From Dorea sp. AM10-31 (lineage in GTDB: Bacteria; Bacillota; Clostridia; Lachnospirales; Lachnospiraceae): a stretch of 64,000 nucleotides of DNA. Where the stretch lies: NCBI RefSeq assembly GCF_003435815.1, contig NZ_QTUV01000007.1:108489-172488 (forward strand). Direction: 5' to 3'. The notes beneath the pieces are model-generated. The model had not been told where the DNA came from, did no database searches, and saw only the letters and a list, made by a program, of their open reading frames with translations. The translations under genes were made by a program, and so were the position numbers. This document shows, piece by piece, positions 38,161-46,507 of the stretch. Within the stretch, counting starts at the first letter, position 1. Every line of letters begins with the position of its first letter.

Positions 38161-38871
38161 ATGTGTAGTATGAAGAGAACAAAAAAGATTAAAAACAGAA
38201 AAAAATCATTCACAACTATACAACAGAAAAAACAGGCTCAGCGCAGGATGCGGCTGGGCCTGCTTTTATTGGTGATTGTTATGGTTCTGGCAGCAGGAAT
38301 CAGGATTTTACATCCGGAATGGCTGTCTGGAAAATACAGTGAAATAGACAATGCACAGGTTGATGCATCTAAACCTGATATTACAGTGAAACTTCTGACG
38401 CCGAATCCGTATTCCAGACCGGGGATAAAAACCGGTAAGATTAAGGGAATTGTTGTGCATTATACAGCAAATCCGGGTGCAACAGCAATGGGAAACCGAA
38501 ACTACTTTGAGGGGCTCAAAGACAGTCATGTGACAAAAACGAGCAGTAATTTCATTGTAGGGCTGGATGGAGAAATCGTGCAGTGCGTGCCGACATGGGA
38601 AGTGGCGTATGCTTCCAATAACCGGAATAAAGATACGGTATCGATTGAGTGTTGCCATCCGGATAAGACGGGGGAATTTAATAAAGCGACTTATCGCTCA
38701 GTGATACATTTGTGTGCCTGGCTTTGCCTGAAGTTTGCTCTGTCACCGGATGATATTATTCGGCATTATGATGTCACAGGAAAGAACTGTCCGAAATATT
38801 TTGTAGAACATGAAAATGCCTGGAAACAGTTCCGGAAAGATGTAAAAAAAGCACTGGAAAAATCAAAGTGA
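38161..38871 (+). CDS. Membrane-anchored N-acetylmuramoyl-L-alanine amidase (Amidase_2)
   Basis: 236 residues. A very basic N-terminus is followed by one hydrophobic segment (about 28-46), so it is a membrane anchor or uncleaved signal. The amidase domain (about 80-230) has GIVVHYTANPG and IIRHYDVTGKNCP, carrying the two zinc histidines and a third ligand, plus TVSIECCHPD. It cuts the bond between MurNAc and the stem peptide. Neither ATG (38161 or 38170) has a good ribosome binding site, so the start is uncertain. A possible role is in sporulation or division. Confidence 0.88.
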   Translation: MCSMKRTKKIKNRKKSFTTIQQKKQAQRRMRLGLLLLVIVMVLAAGIRILHPEWLSGKYSEIDNAQVDASKPDITVKLLTPNPYSRPGIKTGKIKGIVVHYTANPGATAMGNRNYFEGLKDSHVTKTSSNFIVGLDGEIVQCVPTWEVAYASNNRNKDTVSIECCHPDKTGEFNKATYRSVIHLCAWLCLKFALSPDDIIRHYDVTGKNCPKYFVEHENAWKQFRKDVKKALEKSK

Positions 38872-38949
38872 TATTGCTATAATATATAAGCGTATGTATA
38901 TTTATACATAATTAAGAAAGAAATCGTAAGGAAAACAGGAGAGGCAAGC

Positions 38950-39732
38950 ATGAACGACTTGGAACTGTACAGAGAGCAGTTAGCTCTGTGTGATGATAAA
39001 ATTATTGATGCCCTTGTGGAAAGAAGCATGATCATAGAGAAAATCATGGCATACAAAGAAGAATATGGTATGCCGATCCTTCAGCCGGGGCAGGAAGCAA
39101 AGCAGAAAAGAAGACTGGAAGAAAAGCTTTCGGATAATCGTTACAAGGATGAGATCTGTGACATTTTCCATTGTATCCGCAAGAACAGCAAGCGGATTCA
39201 AGCAAGAAAACTGTTTGATTACAATATTGTACTCATTGGTTTTATGGGCGCAGGCAAATCTACGATCTCAGATTATTTAAGTACGATGTTTGCGATGGAA
39301 ATCGTTGAGATGGATCAGGTTATCGCAGAGAGAGAAGAGATGAGTATTCCGGATATCTTTGAAACGTATGGAGAAGAATATTTCCGTAATCTGGAAACCA
39401 ATCTTCTTGTGGAAATGCAGGAGAAGAAGAATACAGTTATTTCCTGCGGAGGAGGAGCTGCCCTTCGCAAGAATAATGTGCAGGAGATGAAGAAGAATGG
39501 TAGAGTTGTACTTCTGACAGCAAGTCCACAGGTAATCTATGAACGTGTAAAGGACAGCAATGACCGTCCGGTTCTGAACGGCCGCAAGAATGTCGAAGGC
39601 ATTTCCGAACTGATGGAGCAGAGACGTGAGAAATATGAAGCGGCTGCAGATATTGTTATCCAGACAGATAATAAGACTGTTCTGCAGATCTGTGAGGAAC
39701 TGGTACAACGATTAATGGAGATGGATGAATAG
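38950..39732 (+). CDS. Fused chorismate mutase (AroQ type)-shikimate kinase
   Basis: 260 residues. Residues 1-88 are an AroQ-type helical chorismate mutase domain (LELYREQLALCDDKIIDALVER, then a hinge and a third helix). Residues 92-258 are shikimate kinase, with GFMGAGKST as the P-loop, EMDQVI, and ISCGGGAALR and DRPVL for the shikimate pocket and lid. The two domains serve non-adjacent steps of the aromatic pathway. Such fusions occur in Clostridia. It nearly abuts the yqeG-type gene. An AGGAG site lies before the ATG. Confidence 0.92.
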   Translation: MNDLELYREQLALCDDKIIDALVERSMIIEKIMAYKEEYGMPILQPGQEAKQKRRLEEKLSDNRYKDEICDIFHCIRKNSKRIQARKLFDYNIVLIGFMGAGKSTISDYLSTMFAMEIVEMDQVIAEREEMSIPDIFETYGEEYFRNLETNLLVEMQEKKNTVISCGGGAALRKNNVQEMKKNGRVVLLTASPQVIYERVKDSNDRPVLNGRKNVEGISELMEQRREKYEAAADIVIQTDNKTVLQICEELVQRLMEMDE

Positions 39733-39734
39733 AC

Positions 39735-40238
39735 ATGTTTGACAGATTTTTCCCGGATGCATATGTTGCATCTACTTATGTAATAGATTTTGAGAAACTG
39801 TATGAAGAAGGAATACGTGCCGTAATTTTTGATATTGACAATACGCTTGTTCCGCATGGTGCACCGGCAGATGACCGTGCGAAAGCACTTTTTGCGAGAC
39901 TTAAAAAGATTGGTTATCAGTGCTGTCTGATCTCCAACAATCAGGAGCCACGTGTGAAGATGTTCAATCAGGATATCCAGGTGAATTATATCTGTGATGC
40001 GCATAAGCCTTCAACGAAAAATTACAAAAAAGCAATGGAGATTATGGGAACGGATGTTTCCAATACAGTATTTGTGGGAGATCAGCTTTTTACGGATGTC
40101 TGGGGAGCAAAAAGAGCCGGAATCAGAAATATTCTTGTGAAGCCGATCCATCCAAAAGAAGAGATACAGATTGTATTAAAACGTTACCTGGAGAAAATCG
40201 TTCTTTATTTTTATCAAAAAGAGCGAAAAGGACGGTAA
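39735..40238 (+). CDS. yqeG: YqeG-family HAD-type phosphatase
   Basis: 167 residues of HAD subfamily IIIA. Motif I is FDIDNTLVPHG, motif II is SNNQ, and the late acidic motif is FVGDQLFTDVWGAKRAG. YqeG proteins are conserved in Firmicutes, often near yqeH and aroE. The phosphatase substrate is unknown, with phosphatidylglycerophosphate suggested for related enzymes. The start follows the shikimate kinase stop by two bases, so translation is probably coupled. Confidence 0.92.
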   Translation: MFDRFFPDAYVASTYVIDFEKLYEEGIRAVIFDIDNTLVPHGAPADDRAKALFARLKKIGYQCCLISNNQEPRVKMFNQDIQVNYICDAHKPSTKNYKKAMEIMGTDVSNTVFVGDQLFTDVWGAKRAGIRNILVKPIHPKEEIQIVLKRYLEKIVLYFYQKERKGR

Positions 40239-40264
40239 AATGGGGCTGTACAGATAAAAAATAG

Positions 40265-40293
40265 TTGAAAAAAACGCTCAGATATTATAGAAT
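40265..40293 (+). promoter_or_regulatory. Candidate efp promoter
   Basis: TTGAAA (40265-40270), a 17-bp spacer and TAGAAT (40288-40293), 60 bp before the efp start. Confidence 0.6.
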
Positions 40294-40352
40294 GGAACAA
40301 GTGAGTAGAATTGATAAAGTGTGAAAACACATAATTTAAGGAGGATAAAAGT

Positions 40353-40919
40353 ATGGCAACAAAGTCAGCAGGTGAATTTAGAAATGGTATGACACTGGAG
40401 ATTGATGGTAAAGTATGTCAGGTTATTGATTTCATGCACGTTAAACCAGGAAAAGGTGCAGCATTCGTTCGTGTTAAATTAAAAGATATCATCAACGGTG
40501 GTGTAGTAGAGACAACATTCCGTCCTACAGAGTCTTTCCAGGAAGCATATATTGAGAGAAAGAAAATGCAGTATCTGTACAATGATGGAGATCTGTATTA
40601 TTTCATGGATAATGAGACATTTGACCAGATCGCTGTAGGAACAGAAGATGTTGGTGATTCTCTGAAATTCGTAAAAGAGAACGAAGAAGTTACTGTAAGT
40701 TTATATCAGGAGAAACCTTTCGCAATCGAGCCACCGCTTACTGTTGAACTGGTTGTTACAGAGACGGAGCCTGGATTCAAAGGTAACACAGCTCAGGGAG
40801 CAAACAAACCGGCTATTGTTGAGACCGGTGCACAGGTTGCAGTTCCGTTATTTGTTGAGCAGGGAGAGAAGATTAAGATCGATACACGTTCCGGAGAGTA
40901 CTTATCCAGAGCAAACTAA
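40353..40919 (+). CDS. efp: Translation elongation factor P
   Basis: 188 residues in three beta-barrel domains. Domain I has the loop [10 protein letters not shown] with Lys34, the position modified in many bacteria. Domain II has the TFRPTE and [10 protein letters not shown] blocks. The C-terminal domain ends [14 protein letters not shown] relieves ribosome stalling at polyproline. A typical AAGGAGGA site precedes the ATG. No Lys-modifying gene is adjacent. Confidence 0.97.
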   Translation: MATKSAGEFRNGMTLEIDGKVCQVIDFMHVKPGKGAAFVRVKLKDIINGGVVETTFRPTESFQEAYIERKKMQYLYNDGDLYYFMDNETFDQIAVGTEDVGDSLKFVKENEEVTVSLYQEKPFAIEPPLTVELVVTETEPGFKGNTAQGANKPAIVETGAQVAVPLFVEQGEKIKIDTRSGEYLSRAN

Positions 40920-40942
40920 TCTTTTCGAGTTAAAAGAATATT

Positions 40943-40976
40943 AAAAAAGCCTTGCATTTTCTGCAAGGCTTTTTTA
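40943..40976 (+). terminator. Intrinsic terminator of efp
   Basis: The 14-bp stem AAAAAAGCCTTGCA (40943-40956) pairs with TGCAAGGCTTTTTT (40962-40975), with a 5-nt loop. Confidence 0.95.
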
Positions 40977-41085
40977 TAATAATAAAACCATAATATTTAT
41001 TCTAAATTTCTACAAGATGTAAAAAGCGGATTTTCCCGCATCAATTTCCGGAAGATAACTACAACAATGGCCAAAGAGGAGAAAT

Positions 41086-41958
41086 ATGACTTATCATCAA
41101 TTTACTGAGGCATTGGAAAAAAGTGTGAAAGAAATGGCAGGGTGTCTTTTGTCTGTCGAATTATGCAACAATAAAAAGAATAATGGAATCATCCGGAGCG
41201 GTCTGGTGATTTCAGAACAGCGTGTGAATGTTTCGCCGACGATTTATCTGGAAGGTTATTATGAACAGTACCAGTCTGGAAGCCAGGTAGATGAGCTGGC
41301 AAAAGAAGTTCTAAATGTATATGAAAAAGTGAAATTTGATCAGTCATGGGAAGAGCCGGAGATTTTTAATTATGAAAAGATAAAGAATAAGATCGTATTC
41401 AGGCTTGTCCAGAGAAGTAGGAATGAAGAATTTTTGAAAGAAATTCCACATGTGCCGATTCTGGATCTGGAGATTATTTTCTACATACTTTTAGAGATAA
41501 CCAAAGACGGTATGGCTTCCATGCAGATCAGCAATGAAACAATGGAAAAATGGAACGTAGATGAAAAGGAACTTCTTGCAATTGCAATGATGAATATGAA
41601 AAAACACCTTCCAGCAAGATTTCATTCAATACAGAATGTGCTTTCCGAAGAAGGAATTGCTGTAGATAAAGCTGCAAGAATGTATATACTGACGAATGAA
41701 AAGAAAAGTTTCGGGGCAGCAACTATGATATATCCAGGATGTTTAAATCAGATTGGTACATATCTGAAGGAAAACTTTTACGTCTTGCCAAGCAGTGTGC
41801 ATGAAGTGATCATTGTTCCCGAAAAGGAGACCGATGACTGCATGAATCTGAACGAAATGGTTGCAAGCATTAATGCAGCCTGTGTACTGCCGGAAGAAAT
41901 TCTTGAAAATCATGCCTATTATTATGACAGAATAGAGGATCGGCTTGCAATATGCTGA
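41086..41958 (+). CDS. DUF5688-type protein of unknown function
   Basis: 290 residues with no signal or membrane segment. SEQRVNVSPTIYLEGYYEQYQSG and FRLVQRSRNEEFLKEIPHVPILDLEIIFYILL resemble the DUF5688 family, common in multiple copies in Lachnospiraceae. The C-terminal half (IYPGCLNQIGTYLKENFYVLPSSVHEVIIVP) is also family-like. Function unknown. A GAGGAG site lies before the ATG. Flanked by the efp terminator and a strong inverted repeat. Confidence 0.75.
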   Translation: MTYHQFTEALEKSVKEMAGCLLSVELCNNKKNNGIIRSGLVISEQRVNVSPTIYLEGYYEQYQSGSQVDELAKEVLNVYEKVKFDQSWEEPEIFNYEKIKNKIVFRLVQRSRNEEFLKEIPHVPILDLEIIFYILLEITKDGMASMQISNETMEKWNVDEKELLAIAMMNMKKHLPARFHSIQNVLSEEGIAVDKAARMYILTNEKKSFGAATMIYPGCLNQIGTYLKENFYVLPSSVHEVIIVPEKETDDCMNLNEMVASINAACVLPEEILENHAYYYDRIEDRLAIC

Positions 41959-42055
41959 TATGAAGGCATAAAAGAATCCAATGTATAAATTGGCTGTAAA
42001 AAAACATTTATTAGTTGTTGAGATTGTAAAAAGAATCAGGAAAAGTAGAAATGAT

Positions 42056-42101
42056 AAAGTAAAGGAAATGTACGAAATGTCTATAGCATTTCCTTTACTT
42101 T
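42056..42101 (+). terminator. Long perfect inverted repeat before tRNA-Arg (probable terminator)
   Basis: A 15-bp perfect stem, AAAGTAAAGGAAATG (42056-42070) with its complement (42087-42101), and a 16-nt loop. It has no strict T run, but the 3' arm is T-rich. The 3' arm also contains the -35 box of the tRNA promoter. Confidence 0.65.
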
Positions 42102-42122
42102 AAAAGAAAAATATGGTAGTAT
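42094..42122 (+). promoter_or_regulatory. Candidate tRNA-Arg promoter
   Basis: TTTACT (42094-42099), a 17-bp spacer and TAGTAT (42117-42122), 30 bp before the tRNA 5' end. Confidence 0.55.
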
Positions 42123-42151
42123 AAATAATGCAGTTTGAAGAAAATTGTCAT

Positions 42152-42223
42152 GCACCCGTAGCTCAGGGGATAGAGCACCGCCCTCCGGAGGCGGGAGCGG
42201 CGGTTCGAATCCGCCCGGGTGTG
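42152..42223 (+). tRNA. tRNA-Arg (anticodon CCG)
   Basis: A full 72-nt cloverleaf: acceptor GCACCCG with CGGGTGT (first pair G-U), D-arm GCTC/GAGC, anticodon stem CCGCC/GGCGG with loop CTCCGGA, a 4-nt variable loop, and T-arm GGCGG-TTCGAAT-CCGCC. No CCA is encoded. It reads the rare CGG codon. Confidence 0.96.
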
Positions 42224-42258
42224 TATTTTAAAAGTGCATAGTATGTGGAGGTACTCTT

Positions 42259-42885
42259 ATGAAAGGTGCGTTAGGAGCGGGCTTCACAGACAGGAATATT
42301 CAGAAGAGAAAAAGCAGAAGATGCCTGCTTTTCTTATTTTTTATCCTGATCTTGTTGAGCACCGGAATCGGACTTACGGGAGATAACACACAGAAGAAAG
42401 CACAAAAGATAGTAAGAGAAAAGCGCAGAACAAGAAATATGGGATGTAAAGTTGAACAACTGAATCCTCTGCGTAAGAATAGATCGCCGGAATTAAGACA
42501 GGCGGTAAGAGATTATTACAGATGTATAGCAGAGAAGACGGACTTTGTAGAAACATACAATCATCTCCAGATTTATATAAAAGATGGAGAATATGCAGAT
42601 ACATATGTAGCATTTGTAATGTATCGGATGAAGATTAAGCAGGTCTATACAGAGCTTCCGGGAGTAGGAACCTTGTATATTACGGAAAAGGATGGAAAGA
42701 ATTTCCAGGTCAGGGTGAAACAACTGGATAGGCAGGAGATTGACCATATAAAATTGCTTGCCGGACAACATGATGTGAAAGCACTGCTTGAAAAGAGCCG
42801 CCGACAGTATCAGACGGCATTGAAGTCGGATGCATTACTTGAGGAATCGGTAAAGGAGTTACAGAAAGCACTGAATCATTCTTGA
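42259..42885 (+). CDS. Hypothetical protein with N-terminal membrane anchor
   Basis: 208 residues. A basic start is followed by one hydrophobic helix (about 23-41) and then a basic, mostly helical soluble part (KAQKIVREKRRTR, ELRQAVRDYYRCIAEKTDFVETYNHLQIYIK, KDGEYADTYVAFVMYRMKIK). The latter looks like a small NTF2-like or lipoprotein-type domain, but I do not recognise a family. The last 40 residues are helical. A GGAGG site lies before the ATG and a good terminator after the stop. Confidence 0.7.
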   Translation: MKGALGAGFTDRNIQKRKSRRCLLFLFFILILLSTGIGLTGDNTQKKAQKIVREKRRTRNMGCKVEQLNPLRKNRSPELRQAVRDYYRCIAEKTDFVETYNHLQIYIKDGEYADTYVAFVMYRMKIKQVYTELPGVGTLYITEKDGKNFQVRVKQLDRQEIDHIKLLAGQHDVKALLEKSRRQYQTALKSDALLEESVKELQKALNHS

Positions 42886-42896
42886 TAGAGAGCGAG

Positions 42897-42928
42897 AAGC
42901 CAGATCTTTGCAAAAGGATCTGGCTTTA
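42897..42928 (+). terminator. Intrinsic terminator before azlC
   Basis: The 10-bp stem AAGCCAGATC (42897-42906) pairs with GATCTGGCTT (42917-42926), with a 10-nt loop and a short T tract. Confidence 0.75.
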
Positions 42929-43023
42929 TGTATAGCATTACAGTGCCGGAAGTTTACCTGTGTCTATACGACGAAGAAAACGGCATTTGGATACATAAGA
43001 TGAAAAAAGGAGCGAGCAATAAG

Positions 43024-43731
43024 ATGAAAGGATACAGAGAGGCATACAAAAAAGCATTCCCATATACGATTCCGGTTTTGACCGGATATATATTTATCGG
43101 AGTAGCATTCGGAGTTATGTTTGCAGAAAAGGGATATTCATTTTTATGGGCTGCGCTTATGAGTATTCTTGTATATGCAGGTTCCGGACAGTATCTTGCT
43201 GTGAATTTTTTTGTTCCCGGAATATCAATTTTCCAGGTTGTCTTTATGACATTAATGGTTAACATCCGTCATGTTTTTTACGGAATTTCCTTATTGGAAC
43301 GATTTAATGGTATGGGAAAGAAAAAATGGTATATGATTTTCAGCCTGACAGATGAAACATATTCCCTTTTGTGTACGACGAAGATTCCGGAAGGCATTGA
43401 TGAAGGAAAATTCCTGTTTGCGATTGCTTCACTGGATCAGATGTACTGGGTAGCTGGTTCAATCATTGGTGCAGTGGCGGGAAGTGTACTGCCATTTAAT
43501 TCAGAGGGAATTGATTTTGCAATGACGGCATTGTTTGTTGTCATTTTTATTGAACAGTGGCTGGATAAAAAGAACCGGATTCCGGAAATTATCGGAGTGG
43601 CAGCAGCATTTATTGGATTGCAGATTTTCGGGGCATCCAGATTTGTACTGCCATCCATGTTATTAATTGTAATGATTTTATTTGTATCGAAAAAACAGCT
43701 TCAGAAGGAGGTGAACCTGTCATGCCAGTAA
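43024..43731 (+). CDS. azlC: AzlC-family branched-chain amino acid exporter, large subunit
   Basis: 235 residues from the ATG at 43024, with an AAAGGAG site; the open frame back to 42928 starts inside the preceding terminator and is rejected. It has several membrane segments and the family motifs PVLTGYIFIGVAFG, YAGSGQYLAVNFF and LMVNIRHVFYG. With AzlD it exports branched-chain amino acids, as in B. subtilis. The end overlaps azlD. Confidence 0.92.
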   Translation: MKGYREAYKKAFPYTIPVLTGYIFIGVAFGVMFAEKGYSFLWAALMSILVYAGSGQYLAVNFFVPGISIFQVVFMTLMVNIRHVFYGISLLERFNGMGKKKWYMIFSLTDETYSLLCTTKIPEGIDEGKFLFAIASLDQMYWVAGSIIGAVAGSVLPFNSEGIDFAMTALFVVIFIEQWLDKKNRIPEIIGVAAAFIGLQIFGASRFVLPSMLLIVMILFVSKKQLQKEVNLSCQ

Positions 43732-44054
43732 ATGCAGCGTTATCAGTAATTATTATTCTGGCAGTTGCATTGACAACTTTTGGAACAAGGGTATTTCCGT
43801 TTCTCTTGTTTCCAGAAGGAAAAGCAATACCGCCAGTGATCCAGTATCTGGGAAAAGTACTGACTCCGGCAGTGATCGGGATGTTAGTAGTTTACTGCCT
43901 AAAGAATACACCAGTTTTTGTATCGCCACATGGCATACCAGAATTTCTTGCTGTGGCAGTGACGGCAGGACTTCATGTATGGAAACGTAATAACCTGTTA
44001 AGTATTGGTGTTGGTACGGCATTATATATGTTTTTGATCCAGGTTGTTTTTTAA
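43722..44054 (+). CDS. azlD: AzlD-family branched-chain amino acid exporter, small subunit
   Basis: 110 residues with three or four hydrophobic helices and the family pattern TTFGTRVFPFLLF, YLGKVLTPAVIGMLVVYCL and VTAGLHVWKRNNLLSIGVGTALYM. It overlaps the azlC end by 10 bp, and an AGGAGG site lies within azlC. Partner of AzlC in the two-subunit exporter. Confidence 0.93.
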   Translation: MPVNAALSVIIILAVALTTFGTRVFPFLLFPEGKAIPPVIQYLGKVLTPAVIGMLVVYCLKNTPVFVSPHGIPEFLAVAVTAGLHVWKRNNLLSIGVGTALYMFLIQVVF

Positions 44055-44055
44055 G

Positions 44056-44085
44056 GTTTAAACATAGTTTTATCACAGTTTAAAC
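44056..44085 (+). promoter_or_regulatory. Two GTTTAAAC palindromes upstream of htrA (candidate operator)
   Basis: The 8-bp palindrome GTTTAAAC occurs at 44056-44063 and 44078-44085, 22 bp apart (two helical turns), each followed by A. They lie 60-85 bp before the htrA start. A response-regulator site is a reasonable guess, since htrA is stress-controlled in Firmicutes. Confidence 0.45.
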
Positions 44086-44141
44086 ACAATTATAGATTAG
44101 ACTACTTAGTATAAACGAAGTAGTGAAAGGAGTAATGATTT

Positions 44142-45416
44142 ATGGAAAATCAATATACTTATTATACACCGGATCAGGATGATCAGAATCAAAATGGACA
44201 GGGAGGTTATCAGTATCAGCCGCAGGATGAGAAACCACCGAAAAAGAAAACATCACATTGGGTAAAAGCAGTATGTTTCGGACTGGCATTTGGTGTGGCA
44301 GCAAGTGCGGCTTTTCAGACAAGTAATCTTGTGGGTGGCAAGGTTTTCGGCACATCAGGCAGTAAGACAAAAGAAGTTGCAACTGTAAACAGTGCAAAGA
44401 TTACAACAAGTTCAGACAGTAGTTCAACAAGCTCAGATATTTCCAAAGTTGCAAGTAATGTAATGCCATCGGTTGTATCAATTACCAATTTAAGTGTACA
44501 GCAGGTTCAGAATTTCTTTGGTGGAGTGCAGGAGCAGGAAAGCAAGAGTGTAGGCTCTGGTATTATTATTTCCCAGACAGATTCAGAACTTCTAATTGCA
44601 ACGAACAACCATGTAGTGGAAAGTAATAAAACGCTGACAGTTTCTTTTGTTGACAATAAGAGTGTGGAAGCACAGGTAAAGGGAACAGATTCTTCCAGAG
44701 ACCTTGCAGTTATCGCTGTAAAGCTCAGTGATATCAAAGATTCTACATTAAATAAAATTAAAGTTGCAACGCTTGCAGATTCAGAAAAAGTGCAGGTCGG
44801 AGAGACGGCTATTGCAATTGGTAACGCACTTGGTTACGGTCAGTCTGTGACAACAGGTATTGTATCAGCAACCGGACGTACACTGGATGGAGTTAGTGGC
44901 AAACTAATCCAGACAGATGCAGCAATTAATCCGGGTAACAGTGGTGGCGCACTTCTGAATGCAAAGGGTGAAGTGATTGGTATTAATACTGCTAAGGTCG
45001 CGACAGATGCAGTAGAAGGTATGGGATATGCGATCCCAATTTCCAGCGCAAGTGATGTAATTAAAAATCTGATGAATCAGAAGACAAAAACAAAAGTAGC
45101 AGAAGGCAAACAGGGATATCTGGGAATTGAAGGCGTGGATGTGACTTCCGACAGTTCGCAGATGTATAATATGCCAACAGGTGTGTATGTATCTAATGTT
45201 ATCTCTGGCGGAGGAGCAAAAAATGCAGGGATCACAAAGGGATGCGTAATCACAGAACTGGAAGGAACAACAGTGGACAGTATGTCTGCATTAAAAGAAG
45301 AACTGCAGTATTACAAAGTTGGCGAGAAAGTTAAAGTGACGATCCAGGTTCCAAATTCAAATGGAAGTTATAAAGAGCGTACCGTGAAAGTTACACTTGG
45401 AAAAAGCACACAATAA
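44142..45416 (+). CDS. htrA: HtrA/DegP-like membrane-anchored serine protease
   Basis: 424 residues. A cytoplasmic N-terminus rich in Q, N and Y (1-38) and one membrane helix (about 42-62) precede the trypsin-like domain. The catalytic triad is His157 (NNHVV), Asp187 (SSRDLAV) and Ser267 (NPGNSGGAL). A C-terminal PDZ domain (about 315-415, GYLGIEGVDV) completes it. It degrades misfolded exported proteins. Single gene with an AAAGGAG site. Confidence 0.95.
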   Translation: MENQYTYYTPDQDDQNQNGQGGYQYQPQDEKPPKKKTSHWVKAVCFGLAFGVAASAAFQTSNLVGGKVFGTSGSKTKEVATVNSAKITTSSDSSSTSSDISKVASNVMPSVVSITNLSVQQVQNFFGGVQEQESKSVGSGIIISQTDSELLIATNNHVVESNKTLTVSFVDNKSVEAQVKGTDSSRDLAVIAVKLSDIKDSTLNKIKVATLADSEKVQVGETAIAIGNALGYGQSVTTGIVSATGRTLDGVSGKLIQTDAAINPGNSGGALLNAKGEVIGINTAKVATDAVEGMGYAIPISSASDVIKNLMNQKTKTKVAEGKQGYLGIEGVDVTSDSSQMYNMPTGVYVSNVISGGGAKNAGITKGCVITELEGTTVDSMSALKEELQYYKVGEKVKVTIQVPNSNGSYKERTVKVTLGKSTQ

Positions 45417-45510
45417 GTAAAATACACAGTAAGAGAAATGTTTTTGCCATTTTCTGTGATTTGTAGTATAATGCTAAGTAGATTACGATATGAGGAGGCA
45501 AAATATACCA

Positions 45511-45975
45511 ATGAAGTGTCCGATTTGCGGCCAACAGCTCCGGCCGGGTAAAAAAGATCCAAATTACCTGTTATGTTATAATTGCAAGAAGAAGTTCAAA
45601 GTACCACAGAACAGGAAAGAACAGAAGCATGCTCCGGAAAGAAGAGAACCGGCAACGCAGGAAACATTGCACAGATCTATTAAGGAAGCATCTATGCAGC
45701 GTCAGGAAGAGGAAGAGCAGGAACAGAAGTATTCGAATATTCCACCAAAGAGCGTTCGTAAGAAACGTGAAGATGAGATGCGCAAAGCATATGATGAACT
45801 GTTAGCAGTAGAAGATGGCAGAAAGAAAAAGAAAAAAACTGCAAGAGTAGAAGAAGATTATGATTACGATGATGTTTATGAGGAAGAAGAGAAGCTTTCC
45901 AAAGCGCCTGTAATCATTCTTGGAATTGCAATCGTAGTTGTAGCAGCAGTAATTGTATATATGCTATTGAAATAA
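45511..45975 (+). CDS. Zinc-ribbon membrane protein
   Basis: 154 residues from the ATG at 45511; the in-frame ATG at 45490 overlaps the AGGAGG site. An N-terminal zinc ribbon (CPICGQQL, then CYNCKKKF) is followed by a charged, partly coiled middle (about 35-125) and a C-terminal membrane helix (VIILGIAIVVVAAVIVYMLL). Probably tail-anchored with the ribbon in the cytoplasm. Function unknown; such proteins are common in Lachnospiraceae. Confidence 0.8.
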   Translation: MKCPICGQQLRPGKKDPNYLLCYNCKKKFKVPQNRKEQKHAPERREPATQETLHRSIKEASMQRQEEEEQEQKYSNIPPKSVRKKREDEMRKAYDELLAVEDGRKKKKKTARVEEDYDYDDVYEEEEKLSKAPVIILGIAIVVVAAVIVYMLLK

Positions 45976-45976
45976 T

Positions 45977-46014
45977 AAAAAGGATTTCCGGAATTTTTCC
46001 GGGAATCCTTTTTC
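45977..46014. terminator. Bidirectional terminator
   Basis: A 17-bp stem (45977-45993 with 45997-46013; one G-U pair), a TTT loop and A/T runs on both sides, between the convergent zinc-ribbon and cotJC-type genes. Confidence 0.92.
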
Positions 46015-46017
46015 TGT

Positions 46018-46452
46018 TTAGTTTTTGTTTTTGAAACATGCCCGGAGGTCAAATTCCGGGTTAAACGCATAGAAGTTTTTACTGTCCAGATGATCCTGTA
46101 CGATGCGCAGACTTTCACCGAAACGTTGATAGTGTACGATTTCGCGTTCACGCAGGAAACGGATTGGTTCGCAGACTTCCGGATCTTTGACAAGGCGCAG
46201 AATGTTATCGTAGGTTGTACGTGCTTTTTGCTCCGCAGCCATATTTTCGCTTAAATCGGTGATGGGATCACCTTTGGACTGGAAAGTAGTGGCGCTCCAA
46301 GGAACACCGCCGGCAGACTGTGGCCAGAGTGCAAGCGTATGATCTATATAATATTTATCAAAACCGGATTTCTCTAATTCTTCCATTGTCATATTTTTTG
46401 TAAGTTGATAAACAATAGCACAGACGATTTCTAAGTGAGCCAGTTCTTGCGC
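46018..46452 (-). pseudogene. cotJC: cotJC-type manganese catalase, 3' remnant cut by the prophage
   Basis: The C-terminal two thirds of a CotJC/manganese-catalase protein: ELAHLEIVCAIVYQLT, GVPWSATTFQSKGDPITDL, AAEQKARTTYDNI and FLREREIVHYQRF. These carry the ExxH and later metal ligands of the diiron-like Mn site. The open frame runs upstream (rightward) to a TAG at 46468-46470. Homology ends around 46447, where the family should continue with DIGTEE. The N-terminal part, with the first metal ligand, is missing. Thirty bases further on is the serine integrase stop, so the break is the left attachment site. A short product from the ATG at 46392 is possible but would lack half the active site. 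Confidence 0.85.
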
Positions 46453-46475
46453 CCATAAATGTTGTCGCTAATGAA
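46436..46475. other. Candidate left attachment site (attL) of the serine integrase
   Basis: The switch from cotJC coding sequence to phage sequence falls between 46445 and 46470, next to the integrase 3' end. Serine integrases leave only a 2-bp crossover, so the exact point cannot be set without attR or an empty site. Confidence 0.55.
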
Positions 46476-46507
46476 AAAGCCCCTAAATACGCGGGATTCG
46501 GGGCTTT
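46474..46507 (-). terminator. Terminator of the integrase gene
   Basis: The 8-bp stem (46476-46483 with 46500-46507) is followed on the - strand by five Ts. It overlaps the integrase stop codon. Confidence 0.75.

Noticed and set aside
42152..42223. tRNA-Arg as an attachment site
   Set aside because: No integrase, duplicated tRNA 3' end or foreign genes next to it; chromosomal genes continue on both sides.
46018..46392. Complete small manganese-catalase gene from the ATG at 46392
   Set aside because: Conserved CotJC residues continue upstream of this ATG in the same frame, so it is a truncated gene rather than a short one.
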